Notes under the pieces: generated by a model
Databases searched by the model: none
Seen by the model: only the letters and a program-made list of their open reading frames with translations
Told to the model about the DNA's origin: nothing
Made by a program: the position numbers and the translations under genes
DNA from: Stomoxys calcitrans
Taxonomy: Eukaryota; Arthropoda; Insecta; Diptera; Muscidae
Length of the DNA stretch: 64,000 nt
Assembly: GCF_963082655.1 (NCBI RefSeq)
Contig: NC_081554.1
Span: forward strand, 58,762,756-58,826,755
Direction of reading: 5' to 3'
Shown here: piece by piece, positions 1 to 10,740 of the stretch
How the letters are laid out: the number at the start of each line of letters is the position of its first letter
How positions within the stretch are numbered: position 1 is the first letter of the stretch

Positions 1-1074
1 CTTTCAAACTGCTCAGTAGTTAAGGAAGGATTTGTAGACATGGTTAGTCTTTGACTACTACGTAAAGTTTTAGAATTTTTCATTCAAATGGGGTTAACAC
101 AGGCCACTAGGGTTGGGCGCCAAATTTATAGAGGTTTTATTGCGTAGACAGGTTTACCAAAATATCAGCCTTAGTAAATCAAACCCGCAACAAGATTTCT
201 ATGCAAAACGTTATAAATTTATTGGTGTAAATGAAAAATTATTACTTTACGGTTGAATTAAATTCGTTACTGCCTCAGGCATTCACACAAGTGACTGCTT
301 TCGCTTTCGCCAAGTGCTGTTTGCCGTCGGCAAAGTACGATTAAAGACAACCGGCCACGCTAATGCGTTTCCATGAAGCCTTAGTTCATACCTCAACGAA
401 TGTTTCCAAAAAAAAATCAAGACAGACTTAAGCATTGCAGTGCCTTTTATAGGAAACCATGTTTGAGATAAACAATATTACTTAAGCATATTTCAATAAG
501 AGTAAAAGAAACTGTTCCTGAGAAACATTACTATTAAATTATTGTCTCACAAGCGAGAATGTAATGACTGTAAAAAATTACAATAACAACAGGCACAAAA
601 AGACTCTATTACATTGCGTTACATTGCAAAAGTAACACTCAATGAGTCTCTCACTCTATCTCTCTCTCTTTCTTAAAACTGGGAACAGTCATGCGCATTA
701 GATCACATTCTTCTTGATCAACGAAATTTGACTCAAAATAAATCTAACACACTGCAATGCAAAAGTATGTGTTAAAGTAAATTAAAAGACGTTAACATTT
801 AATAATATGAAAGAAAAACACAATGAACAAGTAAAAATATTAATATATAACTGCTACAAGATTTAAATAGATGTGGAGTAAATCTTGAGTCTTTTATTGG
901 CAACAACAACTACACATTTAGGGTTGGTATTCTATTTTGCTATCGGAATAGCCGCTGAAATTTTTAATTATTTCGCGAGCGGAATTTGACAGCAATCAAA
1001 TGTTTTTGTTCCCATACCAAAACACGTTTCTTTATCTGCACTTATAGGTTTTCTCTATTTTATATATTTTTTCT
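1..1074. other. Intergenic DNA, no gene seen
   Basis: AT-rich sequence with no credible coding region. A CT-rich microsatellite lies at about 636-675. A short reading frame at 986-1210 ends in a run of isoleucine codons made by (ATT)n and is not a gene. Possible left-hand sequence of the interspersed repeat that starts near 1075. Confidence 0.6.
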
Positions 1075-2590
1075 CAAATATATAAAGAAAAAGGAACCAT
1101 TGAAACCAATAAAACAAACTAAAATGATGCCGACAATAGTTTCAAGTGTTGCCACTAAAATAGTTTTTTTTTTGCCATTTTTTATTATTATTATTATTAT
1201 TATTTATTAATAGATTGAATTCAAATTACAATTCAAGAATAGTATTTCATAAAGTTCTTAAATACAATCTATGTTAGGCTTAGCAAAAATGCTGTTAGCC
1301 GTAATACAATGCTTATCACTAAATTGTTGTTTGTTTCTATATGTTTCTTGCTTTTTCTTTTTTCATTTTGGTTATTAAAAACTGAATTCATTAATAATTA
1401 ATTTTCTATACTTAGTACAATTTTCTATGTATTTATATAGTGATGAGTTATTCGTGCCATTTAATATATTTAATACTTCGGACTCATTAAGGAAATATTT
1501 TCCGAAATAACTTTTTCTAAATTCTCTGTATAGTGGGCAGGCGCCAATAAAGTGAAGTGTATTTTCATCTTGATCTGTATTACACATAGAACAAGTGCCA
1601 TGGGTGTTACTTCTGAATGATCTCGAGTTAAGGTCGAGTAAACCACCTCTAGCTTTAATGATTAAGCTAGTAGCTCGTGAAGATAAGTCAGCAGTATGAA
1701 ATGGAATTATATTATACTCAAGCACAGAATAAAGATCGTGGAACTGTGAATTTCTTGCATCTGATTCAAATTCACGTTGTTCTTGAATTCTCAGTAATTC
1801 TACTATTTTGTCTGAATACATGCATATCGGATTTGTAGCATTAGCAGGAATATATTGTAGGGTTTGGCAAATATTTGACCATTCTTTTGCCCATAATGCA
1901 TTCAATTCTATGATTTTCTCCGCCAGCAAGCGGGGCAAGCGGTGAGAGCTAAGTCGCAATATTCTATTAATGTAGTTAAAATGGATTCTAAGAGTGTTAC
2001 AAAACATAGAAGAAAATCCAGTTTCTAGATACAACATGTAATTTGGTGTATTATTAGGCAAATAAAGCATTTTCTTAGTAAAAAAGCGAAAGAGCTTCTC
2101 TACATCATCAAACCTTGTGTAACCCCAAACCTGTGCAGCGTAAAACATTATAGATCTGGAACATGCATCGAATATCTTCATCTTATTAGTTTTAGCAATA
2201 CTAGGGTGACTTATATACTTCGACCATGTGCTATTTATGGCCAGTTTGGAATCCGCAAGCTTCTTCTGTAAGTGTTTTCTAAATGACAAATTGTAAGTTA
2301 TTTCAACGCCCAGGTATGTGTAACTATTAACAATTTCAATATTCTGATTTCCAAAGCACCACCTTAAATTCGAAGAGATTCTAGAACCTCTACGAAAAAC
2401 AAGAATTTTCGATTTAGAAAGGTTTACTTTCAAGCTCCACAACAAACAGTACCTCTCAAGTTCATAACATTTTTTGCCATTTTGCTCACTTTAAACAGAG
2501 TACTACTTTTCCGCCGGTTTTCAGCGACTTGTTTTTTATATGGAGTTTGACAGCACTTAACTCGAAATACTGAACAGAATACTCAGTTTT
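1075..2590 (+). repeat. Interspersed repeat, split by LINE-A
   Basis: The two halves, 1075-1181 and 2484-2590, match one continuous inverted sequence at about 43340-43580. Shared segments include the stretch ending in GTTTCAAGTGTTGCCA and the segment around AGTACTACTTTTCC. The 43.4 kb copy has no insertion here, so this copy was a unit before LINE-A landed in its T-rich GCCATTT motif. It has no coding content and its class is unknown. Confidence 0.6.
1182..2469 (-). mobile_element. LINE-A: 5'-truncated non-LTR retrotransposon
   Basis: The reading frame at 1375-2445 encodes the end of a reverse transcriptase. It opens with the W-x-L-x-VN-x2-KSK-x-LVF block, then a YLGV motif, then a C-terminal zinc knuckle C-x2-C-x9-H-x4-C (CSMCN...H...C). 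The frame is intact over about 356 residues, but its methionine is not a real start: endonuclease and catalytic palm are missing. The 3' end at 1182-1215 is a (TAA)n tail read on the minus strand. A 14-bp target-site duplication, TTTTTTGCCATTTT, flanks it at 1168-1181 and 2470-2483. Intact frame plus clean duplication suggest a fairly recent insertion. The tail type occurs in several LINE clades, so no clade is assigned. Confidence 0.85.
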
Positions 2591-2775
2591 ACTGCGATAA
2601 TAAAAGCTCCTAATCTCAAAGAGTACAAAATCTCCAGCCCTTATTAAATTTTTTTTGTTTCACTGTGCGACGTTAAAGAACTCATCTAGTTGAAAGCCCC
2701 CTAGTGACTATGTTTACTTTTGTTTTTGTAATAATCAGCTGATTTAGTAAATAAAACATTTTTGTACGGTGCAGC

Positions 2776-3996
2776 ATGTTACGAATTCTATCCAAACTTC
2801 CCAAAAACAAATTTAAACTAATAGAAAATGTTGTTACACAAAAACGTTATATCAGAGGTTTGCCTCGTCAAAAGGAAGTCTTAAGGATATTACCAAGTCA
2901 AAATGGAGAACCACCCGATGAAGTGGAAATGGCCAGAAAAGAATTGGCTGAACTAACCGGCGGCATGGATTTAGAGCAATTAAAACAAATGCTTAAACCA
3001 TCTAAAGCTGGCACAAAACTTGCCCTTACCCTGAAACAAGAAAACCAACAACAAGAAGTCCAACATTCCGTAGAGGAGAAACTACCACTGCAACCCACAT
3101 ATAATTTGGCTGCTTATGTCACTAAATCGGAGCTATTGCAGGGCTTCATAAAATTGGGTGTGGACTTAAGTTCGTTTGAAAAACGTAAAGGCTTGCCCGA
3201 ATTTGTGCTAAAGCTGGATCTGGAGAAAGATGTGCATCCCCGTTTACTTTTCTTGCAAGATCAAGGAGTTGCCGCCGAACACTTTGGTGAATTAATTACT
3301 AAGAATCCTTTAATATTTAAAGTTGAACTTGATGACATGCAGACCAGGGTCAATTACTTAGAGTCGAAAAAGTTCACAAAAAAACAAATTCAAAGAATAC
3401 TTACATTGAACCCCTACTGGATAATGTTCTCCACCAGACGTGTTGATAAGCGCTTGGGTTATTTTCAAAAGGAGTTCGCTTTGAGTGGAGATGATGTGCG
3501 ATTCCTGAGCAGCAAGCAGCCAAGACTTATTACCTATAACATGCAACACATACAGGATGCAACTTTTTGCATAAGGGAAGAAATGGGTTTCAATAAGGAA
3601 GAAATTAAAGTTCTGCTGCTAAGTAAACCACGATTATGGATGTTAAGTAGGCTACCCATTCTTAAGCAAATTTTACCATTATTGTATATACTAACCATAT
3701 TTTTGTGTTATTTTCCAGAACCTGATGATTTGGTAGAACGTTTTGCTTATGCCCACCAAGAAATGAAATTGAGTCATGAAATGCTACTTCAGCAACCTGA
3801 AATTTTAGCATCAAGAGAATTTCGTCTAAGAGAACGTCATGAATTTTTGAAAATGTTAGGACGAGCACAATACGATCCACAGAAGGACATGTATATATCA
3901 CCCAAAATTATGGTAGAAGGCAATAATTTTCATTTTGTTCGAAAAATAGCAAAAAGTGACATGGAGACATTTGAATTGTTTTTAAAATCACGATAA
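2776..3996 (+). CDS. mTerf3: mTERF-family mitochondrial factor (mTERF3-like)
   Basis: Predicted role, from the family: binds mitochondrial DNA or rRNA, represses mtDNA transcription and supports mitoribosome assembly. The N-terminus (MLRILSKLPKNKFK...RYIRG) is basic and almost free of acidic residues early on, as a mitochondrial presequence should be. The body carries the mTERF helical repeats, each with a proline-hydrophobic step: NPLIF, NPYWI, QPRLI, KPRLW, QPEIL. Although the frame is open throughout, 3647-3718 is best read as a 72-nt intron: donor AA|GTAGGC, branch-like CTAAC at 3691, acceptor TTTTCCAG. It otherwise inserts 24 hydrophobic residues between repeats. Splicing gives about 382 residues reading WMLKPDDLVERF. 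A poly(A) signal ATTAAA lies at 4091-4096. The family is certain; the mTERF3 subtype is likely. Confidence 0.9.
   Translation: MLRILSKLPKNKFKLIENVVTQKRYIRGLPRQKEVLRILPSQNGEPPDEVEMARKELAELTGGMDLEQLKQMLKPSKAGTKLALTLKQENQQQEVQHSVEEKLPLQPTYNLAAYVTKSELLQGFIKLGVDLSSFEKRKGLPEFVLKLDLEKDVHPRLLFLQDQGVAAEHFGELITKNPLIFKVELDDMQTRVNYLESKKFTKKQIQRILTLNPYWIMFSTRRVDKRLGYFQKEFALSGDDVRFLSSKQPRLITYNMQHIQDATFCIREEMGFNKEEIKVLLLSKPRLWMLSRLPILKQILPLLYILTIFLCYFPEPDDLVERFAYAHQEMKLSHEMLLQQPEILASREFRLRERHEFLKMLGRAQYDPQKDMYISPKIMVEGNNFHFVRKIAKSDMETFELFLKSR
3647..3718 (+). other. In-frame 72-nt intron of the mTERF gene
   Basis: It has GT-AG ends, a pyrimidine-rich 3' part, a CTAAC branch-like motif 28 nt before the acceptor, and a length divisible by three with no stop. 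Retention would therefore go unnoticed by simple ORF prediction. The encoded peptide (LPLLYILTIFLCYF) does not fit a soluble helical-repeat protein. Confidence 0.85.
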
Positions 3997-4090
3997 TTTA
4001 GATATTTTGATGTTTGTATATACGTTTGTACCCATGTAGCCTGATATAGCATTAATAATGTTATTATGTTATTACCATATTAGCTTACCC

Positions 4091-4096
4091 ATTAAA
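4091..4096 (+). terminator. Likely poly(A) signal of the mTERF gene
   Basis: ATTAAA, a common variant signal, about 95 nt after the stop codon, followed by a T-rich stretch. Confidence 0.5.
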
Positions 4097-4317
4097 AGGA
4101 ATCTTTATTTATTGAAAAAAAGGAAAAGTCCACGTTCCCACAGACCGTGAGCGCGTAATAAATCTAAAGTAAAAAAACCGAAATAAAAAAATGTCCAACA
4201 AGTAACCTAGCTCTAAGATAATTACAAGTAAATACCAAAGTCAAAGAAATGTTCGACTGAGAAAGCTAAGAGTCTAAGGGACTCAGGGGTCGATTTTTGT
4301 GACTCGACAGAGGTTAG

Positions 4318-4516
4318 TTGTTATTGTTGTAGCAGTTTATTGTGTTCTATCTTTCGTCTGCTTGATTCTGTTGAGTATCAAGACCCAGGAACTCTGCGAC
4401 TAATATTGGTGCGTCCACAGGGATCTGGGTCTGAGTCGAGTGGATCTGGCCGGCAGTTAAACAGTTGACGTGTGTCGTGCGGTCCCTGGTTACAATCGGG
4501 ACATACATCTTCCTCG
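4318..4516 (-). mobile_element. LINE-E 3' fragment
   Basis: The minus strand encodes the C-terminal zinc-binding segment [12 protein letters not shown], followed by a 3' untranslated end that finishes in degenerate CAA repeats (TTGTTATTGTTG on the plus strand). It matches the LINE-E insertion at 49075-49412 over nearly its whole length. The frame runs on to about 4701 with residues not seen in the other copies, so the true 5' limit is uncertain. Confidence 0.7.
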
Positions 4517-4681
4517 ATAGAGGGGGTGAACGAGCGCTTTAGAATCCGCAGTGCGGTCTTAGAGGACCCAAAGCCACTATGAAGCAAATTGATACAAGAA
4601 GGAACTAAGATATAGTACAACTTATTACTTGGAATTTTGCTTATTCTATGCGTGGGTGGCCTAAGGTAATCGTATTCCTTA

Positions 4682-5210
4682 AAGGGCTGTACGCACCTCA
4701 AACGAAATTTTCGTTTCCATTAGAGATGCATTGACATATCTTAATCAAAATTTTCAGTCTGCTATTTTGCTGCGAAATTACGCATTTATCAAAATTAAGC
4801 GTTATTTTGTAGAAATAAATCCACTTAGTTGTGTAAAAAATTATAAAAGCAATAGTTTTCAATGTCATGGCGAAACAATTAAAGGTGGTCTAATTTGTAC
4901 AACAGCCGCAAATCATATGGTGCAATCTGCCATCTTGACATCAAGCTGATCGTCCATTTGCCAACACACGCAAAGAAATTTGTGTGCGTGTGTGTATACG
5001 TGTGCGTACATGAGCAGAGAATATGCGAGAATGAAGATAACAACAAAAAGAATGCAAACAAAAATCATCTTGATACCGTCAAACCTGCCCAACTGCTAAC
5101 GGCTGTTCGCGTGAGACCACCTTTTTAAATCCGCCCTGGCATTTATATGAAGATATGTCTATGCATTTCTAATGGAAATTAAAATTTCGTTTGAGGTTCA
5201 TACCGCCCTT
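4682..5210. mobile_element. 529-bp MITE with long TIRs, carrying a second element
   Basis: The left end 4682-4738 and the reverse complement of the right end 5154-5210 match along about 57 bp, including CCTCAAACGAAATTTT, TTTCCATTAGA and ATGCAT, with a few mismatches. TA flanks both sides (4680-4681, 5211-5212), fitting Tc1/mariner-type target choice. There is no coding capacity. The middle is occupied by the inner repeat at 4866-5136. Confidence 0.75.
4866..5136 (+). repeat. Inner MITE-like repeat, copy 1
   Basis: Its near-terminal inverted motifs are AAAGGTGGTC (4881) and GACCACCTTT (5115-5124). The centre holds a GTGTGCG-rich stretch that makes spurious reading frames on both strands. The full unit recurs inverted at 43069-43332, and its 5' half recurs near 46340-46440. 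Homology between copies runs slightly past the inverted motifs, to CATGGCG on one side and AATCYGCC on the other, which sets the limits given. Confidence 0.7.
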
Positions 5211-5388
5211 TAGGCAGAAAACCCGAGAAAACTCCATGGCAAAGGACATGTAACATGAGTTAACAAATTGCAATGTCAGGAGTCCGTCAAACCAACTCAC
5301 ACATGAGTTGGTTTGACTCACACACGACGACACACGTAAGGTTTCCTATCATCGCCTCGATAATACTGAACTCCCAATGCCTTAAGTG

Positions 5389-6327
5389 TAGAGATGGGTT
5401 TCTACCGGGGAAAATACCCAAAGCTTGGGTATTTATTGGGTAAATACACGGATGAAAAATTCTACTTTTATATAGGCTCAATACCCCATATCGGGAAATC
5501 AGTATATAGGGCAGCTATATCCAAATATGATCCGATTTGGGCCAAATTTAACAAGAAAGGGTAGGGGTCGATCACTATGCCAAATTTCATAGAAATCGGA
5601 TGAAAAATGCTCCACTTATGAGTCAAATACTCTTTATCGGGAAATCGGTCTATTAGGCAGCTATCAAAGCTCATTATTTCAAATTTCATCGAAATCGAAT
5701 GAAAAATGCTACTTTTATTGGCTCAATACCGTATATCGGGATAATCGGTCTATATGGCAGCTATATCCAAATATGATCCGATCTGGGCCACATTTGACAA
5801 GAATGGGTGGGGCTTTACCTGAGCTTATTGTGTTAATTTGCATGAAAATCAGGTAATAAATGGATCTTTAATGGCCTTAATAACATATATCGGGAGATCG
5901 GGCAGCCCGTCTATAGGGCAGATATATCCAAATATGGTCCGATCTGGGCCACACTTCACATAATTGGGTAGGGGTCTACCAGGACTCACTGTGTTCATAG
6001 AAATCGGATGGAAAATGACCAATTTATTATCTCAACTTTAAGTCTGGAGATCAGTCTATATAGCGGATATATATAACAAAATTCCGATTTTATGGGATCA
6101 GGTCAGGTTTATATACAAAGAATATGAAATGTTTTTATACCCAAGATGTCTGTAAAATTATAAATACCCAGTATTTGGGTATGTATGGGTAAATACCCGG
6201 GTATTTACCCAATTTACCGGGTAAATACCTTTTGGGTATTTACGCAAATACCTTTTGGGTATTTACCCAAATACCTTTTGGGTATGTACCCAAATACCTT
6301 TTGGGTATTTACCCATCGCTCATCTGT
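5389..6327. mobile_element. hAT-like element with palindromic ends and internal tandem units
   Basis: The ends are inverted and similar (AGAGATGGG at left, GCGATGGG read inward from the right). They run into repeats of GGGTATTTACCC, which cluster at 5400-5455 and 6160-6318, where a roughly 23-bp unit is tandemly repeated. The interior holds about 165-bp units containing GGCAGCTATATCC and GATCCGAT. AATGCCTTA occurs just outside both ends (5376-5384, 6328-6336) and could be a slightly eroded target-site duplication. The same left end and interior recur at 12824. No transposase is present. The hAT label rests on the CAGAGATGGG-like end only. Confidence 0.5.
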
Positions 6328-6344
6328 AATGCCTTAGACTTAGG

Positions 6345-6725
6345 TTAAGTTATGTTAAAAAGACAGGGAGGATATTAATCCATCACATGTCATTATGGAC
6401 ATACAAAAAAACTCACAATTACTCACAAAATTCCTAATTGTTCTCCATTCCACGCCCCTAAGTTGGTACATGTCCGATATTGTGTCGCTGTGTAAATAGC
6501 GGCCAGGTGGGAAGCCAGGTAGCCGCTTGTCTCTGCAGTAAATATTTCACCAGGTACTGGTATCTGAAAAAGTTGAAAATTCCTCAAAGCTTCCTTAACG
6601 ATAAATTCCGGAATGATGAACCATCGATCTATCTCATTGTTCCAAAATGCTGGTGTCTTCGCGTGTCCCGTCATATTCTGTGGAAAATACATTCACATCA
6701 GAAGCCTCTGCTCTTACACCTATTT
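6345..6725 (-). mobile_element. LINE-B fragment, rearranged
   Basis: The left part matches the LINE-B 3' untranslated end (AGGATATTAATCC, then text like 20640-20690). The frame 6423-6692 encodes the linker between endonuclease and reverse transcriptase (FWNNEIDRWFIIPEFIV), which also occurs at 59270-59345. The whole reverse transcriptase and RNase H between them is missing, so this is an internally deleted copy. Confidence 0.55.
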
Positions 6726-6739
6726 CGTCTACTAACACG

Positions 6740-7462
6740 GAATGACTAATCTAGTCATTCCGTTTGTAACACCTCGAAATATTGATCGTCTCGATATTCT
6801 GAGTCGAACTAGCCATGGCCGTCCGTCCGTCAGTCGAAATCACGATAGCGGTGGAACGTGTAGAGCAAGCCGCACAGAAACTTTATATTGATGTAGGTCG
6901 TCATTGATTGCAAATGGGCCATATCGGTTCAGATTTTGATATAGCTCCCATATGAACCGATCTCCCGATTTGACTTCTTGAGCCCCTGGAAGCCTCAATT
7001 TTCATCCATTTGGCTGAAATTTTACACATAGTGTTCTGTTATGACTTCCAAAACTATGTTAAGTACGGTCCGTATAACCTGATATAGCTCCCATATAAAC
7101 CGATCTTTCGATTTGACTTCTTGAGCCACTGGAACCGCAATTTTTATCCGATTTGGCTGAAATTTTGCATATAGTGTTATGCTTTGACTTCCAACAGCTG
7201 CGTTAAGTACGGTCTATAACCTGATATAGCTCTCATAGAAACCGATCTTCGGATTTGACTTCTTGAACCCCGGAAAGCCGAAATTTTCATTCGATTTGGC
7301 TGAAGTTTTGCACATAGTGCAATTTTATGACTCCCAACAACTGTGTCAAGTACTATTTAAATCTGTGTATAACCCGATATAGAACCCATATAAACCGATC
7401 TTCCAATTGAATTCTTGAGCCCCGGGAAGCCGTAATTTTTCGTCCGATTTGGCAGAAAAAAA
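6740..7462 (-). repeat. Roughly 154-bp tandem-unit element, left part
   Basis: It starts with the characteristic end (GGAATGACTA... CATTCCGTTTGTAACACC, then GATCGTCTCGA and GCCATGGCCGTCCGTCCG) and continues with imperfect units of about 154 bp marked by CATATAAACCGATCT, TTGACTTCTTGAGCC and TGGCTGAAATTTTGC. LINE-C interrupts it at 7463. It is non-coding. Confidence 0.7.
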
Positions 7463-8990
7463 TTTTTTTCACCTAACCAACACGCAGTGGATTTCCCCTA
7501 TATATGCAGTGCATTCCGTTGGCAATCAGGAAAGTTAATGGTTGGAGGGGGTAAAGAGGGAGTAGTGTTTATTGATATTCGTCTTAAATTTCTGAACGTC
7601 AATGTCGGTAAGAAAGACATTAGCCGGAAGTCGATTCCACATACGAATGGTCCGGGCGAAAAATTAATTTTCTCGGTAATGCATGATTCGGTCGACTGGC
7701 CAATCAATTACAAACGGGTGTGAATTCTTGGCAAGTCTTGTATTCCTGGGGAACATCCTAATGTCAGGCATAAGAAGACGAATATCCCTGGAATACACGA
7801 CATGAAAATAACGATAGAGCAATACAACGCTACCCACATTCTGACGATGTTCAAGAGAAGCAATAGAGTTGGATACCCTACTGTCCCCAATTAACACCAT
7901 CGCTCTCCGTTGAACCCATATATGAGAGTTATATTCCATACTCGGCCTGATGTAGATCGTATAGATATTGAGAAGATCAAAAGAGGTGAAATATTTCTTG
8001 CACCGCTTAAGAAAGCCCAAACACTTGAATGCTTTTTTCGACACTTCGAATACGTGTTTTGACCAACGGATATCAAATTGTATCTTCATGCCCAGAACAT
8101 CAAGAGCATATGAATGTTCAATATCTATGCCGTCAATAGATATCGACGATTGTAGTGGGTCAGTGAATCGCTTGTTAGACAAGAAACAGCACTGCGTCTT
8201 CTGTGCGTTAAAGTCTACTCTGTTCATTCTACCCCAATCGGAAATGGCCTGGGAGAGCGTCTCATCCATAATGCGCCTCCTGTCCACAATTTCTTGAGGA
8301 CTGGGCCTATGGTCGAATGAATATGAAAGACACAGACTATTGTCATCGGCAAATGAGTAGAGTGGATTCGAAGTCTGACCCAATAGATCGTCAATGAAAA
8401 TAAGAAAAAGATGATGGAAACCCATCTACAACAACTCGTATAGTGCCATCTCTGAGAAAGCTCGATATAAATCGAACGAAGTGGTGGGCTGAACGTTCGC
8501 AAACTTCCAATGCGCCGGGAAAACTCCCGCACGGTAAGCAAGGTTGGAAAGTTTACGTAGTGGACGAGCAAGCGTCGAAGAACACTTACAAAGGACAAGT
8601 GTTGATATACCGTCCGGGCCCGGAGATTTATTAACGTCGAGATCCGCAAGGTCCCTTTTGACTCCACGTGTTCGTAAGAATATCTGACGCATCGAACTAA
8701 GAACACTATCAATCACGGGGAGTGGTTGATTGCTAAATGGCGAGGAATAATTTCCTGCAAACATTTCAGCCAGTCGCCAGTAGTTAGCCTTATCAACCGG
8801 GTCAGTGAACAACTGATCATCCTTAACAAGAGTGGGGATTGCCGATGGGTTGCCCTTTACTCTTTTTACATATGACCAGAACCTCTTGCTTCCCCTCGGA
8901 GAATCAATAACTTTGGCACGAAGACGTTGTTCGTAAAGAAACTTTTTGTTTCTAAGTACTCTGGCACACGAAGTTCTTGCCTGTTTTAAG
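7463..8990 (-). mobile_element. LINE-C copy 1, internally deleted
   Basis: Minus-strand reverse transcriptase in two pieces. The upstream frame (8812-8426) has the N-terminal motif NKSPGPDGIS, then jumps abruptly at FANVQP. The downstream frame (8425-7664) has LFLIFIDDLLG, the catalytic FADD box and the thumb motif CLGFLKRCKKYFT. Most of the palm between them is deleted relative to the copy at 28329-29639. The 3' end shows a short poly(A) (TTTTTTT at 7463-7469) after CCAACACG. The residues 8990-8813 read as further 5' coding sequence. It landed in the tandem-unit element on its left. Confidence 0.85.
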
Positions 8991-9161
8991 TCGATCTAGC
9001 CATGTCCAACCGTCTGTATGTCGAAAGCACGCTAACTATCGAAGGAGTAAAGCTAGCCGCTTGAAATTTTGCACAAATACTTTTTATTGGTATAGGTCGG
9101 TTAGAATTGTAAATGGGCCAAATCGGTCCATGTTGACATGATATAGCTGCCATATAAACCG
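8991..9161 (-). repeat. Start of a second roughly 154-bp element
   Basis: It opens with the head TCGATCTAGCCATGTCC, then GCTAGCCGCTTGAAATTTTGC, and reaches the first unit at CCATATAAACCG, where a SINE is inserted. It continues at 9481. Confidence 0.65.
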
Positions 9162-9480
9162 GAGGAGGCCACCGTAGCGCAAAGGTTAGCATTTCCGCCT
9201 ATAACGCTGAACGCCTGGGTTCGAATCCTGGCGAGACCATCAGAAAATTTTTCAGCGATGGTTTACCCCTCCTAATGCTGACAACATTTGTGAGGTGCTA
9301 TGCCATGTAGAACTTCTCTCCAAAGAGGTGTTGCCCTGCGGCACGCCGTTCGGACTCGGTTATAAAAAGGAGGCCCCCTATCATTGAGCTTAAATGTTGA
9401 ATCGGACTGCACTCATTGATATGTGAGAAGTTTGCCCCTGTTTCTTAGTGGAATGTTCATGGGCAAAATTTGCTTCTGCT
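9162..9480 (+). mobile_element. tRNA-derived SINE, copy 1
   Basis: The head is tRNA-like, with an A box TAGCGCAAAGG (9175-9185) and a B box GGTTCGAATCC (9218-9228) spaced as in RNA polymerase III promoters. The body contains CTCCAAAGAGGTG, CACGCCGTTCGGACTCGG and a 3' segment GAGAAGTTTGCCCCTG. A 10-bp duplication ATATAAACCG flanks it (9152-9161, 9481-9490), although that motif also recurs in the host array. It is not a functional tRNA gene: the sequence continues about 240 bp past the tRNA-like part. Confidence 0.85.
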
Positions 9481-10740
9481 ATATAAACCGATCTCAGGTC
9501 TTGATTTCTTGAGCCTCTGGAGGGCGCAATTCTCGTCCGATTTGATTGAAATATTGCACGTAGTGTTTTGGTATGACTTCCAACAACTGTGTTAAGTATG
9601 GTTCAAATCGGTCCATGTTTTGATATAGCAGTCATTTAACAGATCTTGGGTCTTGACTTCTTGAGCCTCTAGAGGGTGCAATTCTCGTCCGATTTGACTG
9701 AAATTTTGCACGTAGAGTTTTGGTATCATTTCCAACAACTGCGCCAAGTATGGTTCGAATCGGTCCATGTTTTGATATAGCTGCCGTACAAGCCGATCTT
9801 GGGTCTTGAATTCTTGAGCCTCTAGAGGGCGCAATTCTCGTCCGATTTGACTGAAATGTTGCACGGAGAGTTTTAGTATCATTTCCAAAAACTGCGCTTA
9901 GTGTGATTCAAATCGGTTCATAATCTGATATAGCTGTCATATAAACCGATCTTGGATCTTGACTTCTTGAGCCACTAGAGCGCGCAAATCCCATCCGATT
10001 TGGCTGAAATTTTGCATGAGGTGTTTTGTTATGACTTCCAACAACTGTGCTAAGTGTGGCGCAAATCTGTATATGACCTGATATAGCTGCCATATAAACC
10101 GATCTGTGATCTTGACTTCTTGAGCCTCTAGAGGGCGGTAGTTCTCGTCCGATTTAACTGAATAGTTGCACGTAGTGTTTTGGTATCACTTCCAACAACG
10201 GCTTTAAGTATATTTCAAACCGGTCCATGTTTTGATATAGCTGCCATATAAACCGATCTTGGGTCTTGACTTCTTGAGCCTCTAGATGGCGCAATTCTCG
10301 TCCGATATGACTGAAATGTTGCACGGAGAGTTTTGGTATCATTTCCAAAAACTGTGTTAAGTATGATTCAAATCGGTTCATAATCTGGTATAGCTGTCAT
10401 ATAAATCGATCTTGGGTCTTGACTTCTTGAGCCTCTAGAGGGCGCAATTCTCGTTCGATTTGGCTGAAATTTTGCATGAGGTGTTTTGTTATGACCTCCA
10501 ACAACTGTGCTAAGTGTGGCGCAAATCTGTATATAACCTGATGTAGCTGTCATATAAACCGATCTGGGATCTTGACTTCTAGAGCCTCTAGAGGGCGCAA
10601 TTCTCATCCGATGTGGAAGAAATTTTGTACAACGGCTTCTCCCATGACCTTCAATATACGTGCCTAATATGGTCTGAATCGATCAATGGCTTGATACAGC
10701 TACCATATAAACCGATTCCGATTTTCTCCCGATTTTGCTA
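9481..10740 (-). repeat. Roughly 154-bp tandem array
   Basis: About eight imperfect units, each containing ATATAGCTGCCATATAAACC, GATCTTGGGTCTTGACTTCT, CTAGAGGGCGCAATTCTC and TCCAACAACTG. Two unit variants alternate. The unit length and composition leave long frames open on the minus strand (for example 9592-9888 and 10154-10381). Those repeat the same peptide and are not genes. Confidence 0.85.

Noticed and set aside
986..1210. Small + strand frame ending in poly-isoleucine
   Set aside because: The ending is (ATT)n, the tail of LINE-A; the rest is repeat DNA also found at 43.5 kb.
2898..3901. Minus-strand frames opposite the mTERF gene
   Set aside because: Shadows of the coding strand, no family resemblance.
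4879..5128. Overlapping frames with KKFVCVCVYVCVHEQ-type peptides
   Set aside because: Come from the GTGTGCG-rich centre of the MITE-like repeat; recur in its other copies.
9162..9240. tRNA gene
   Set aside because: A and B boxes are present, but the sequence continues as a SINE body, recurs with target duplications and does not fold into a clean tRNA by eye.
9592..10607. A protein family of repeated peptides on the minus strand
   Set aside because: It is translation of a roughly 154-bp non-coding tandem array; the unit length is near a multiple of three, which leaves frames open.
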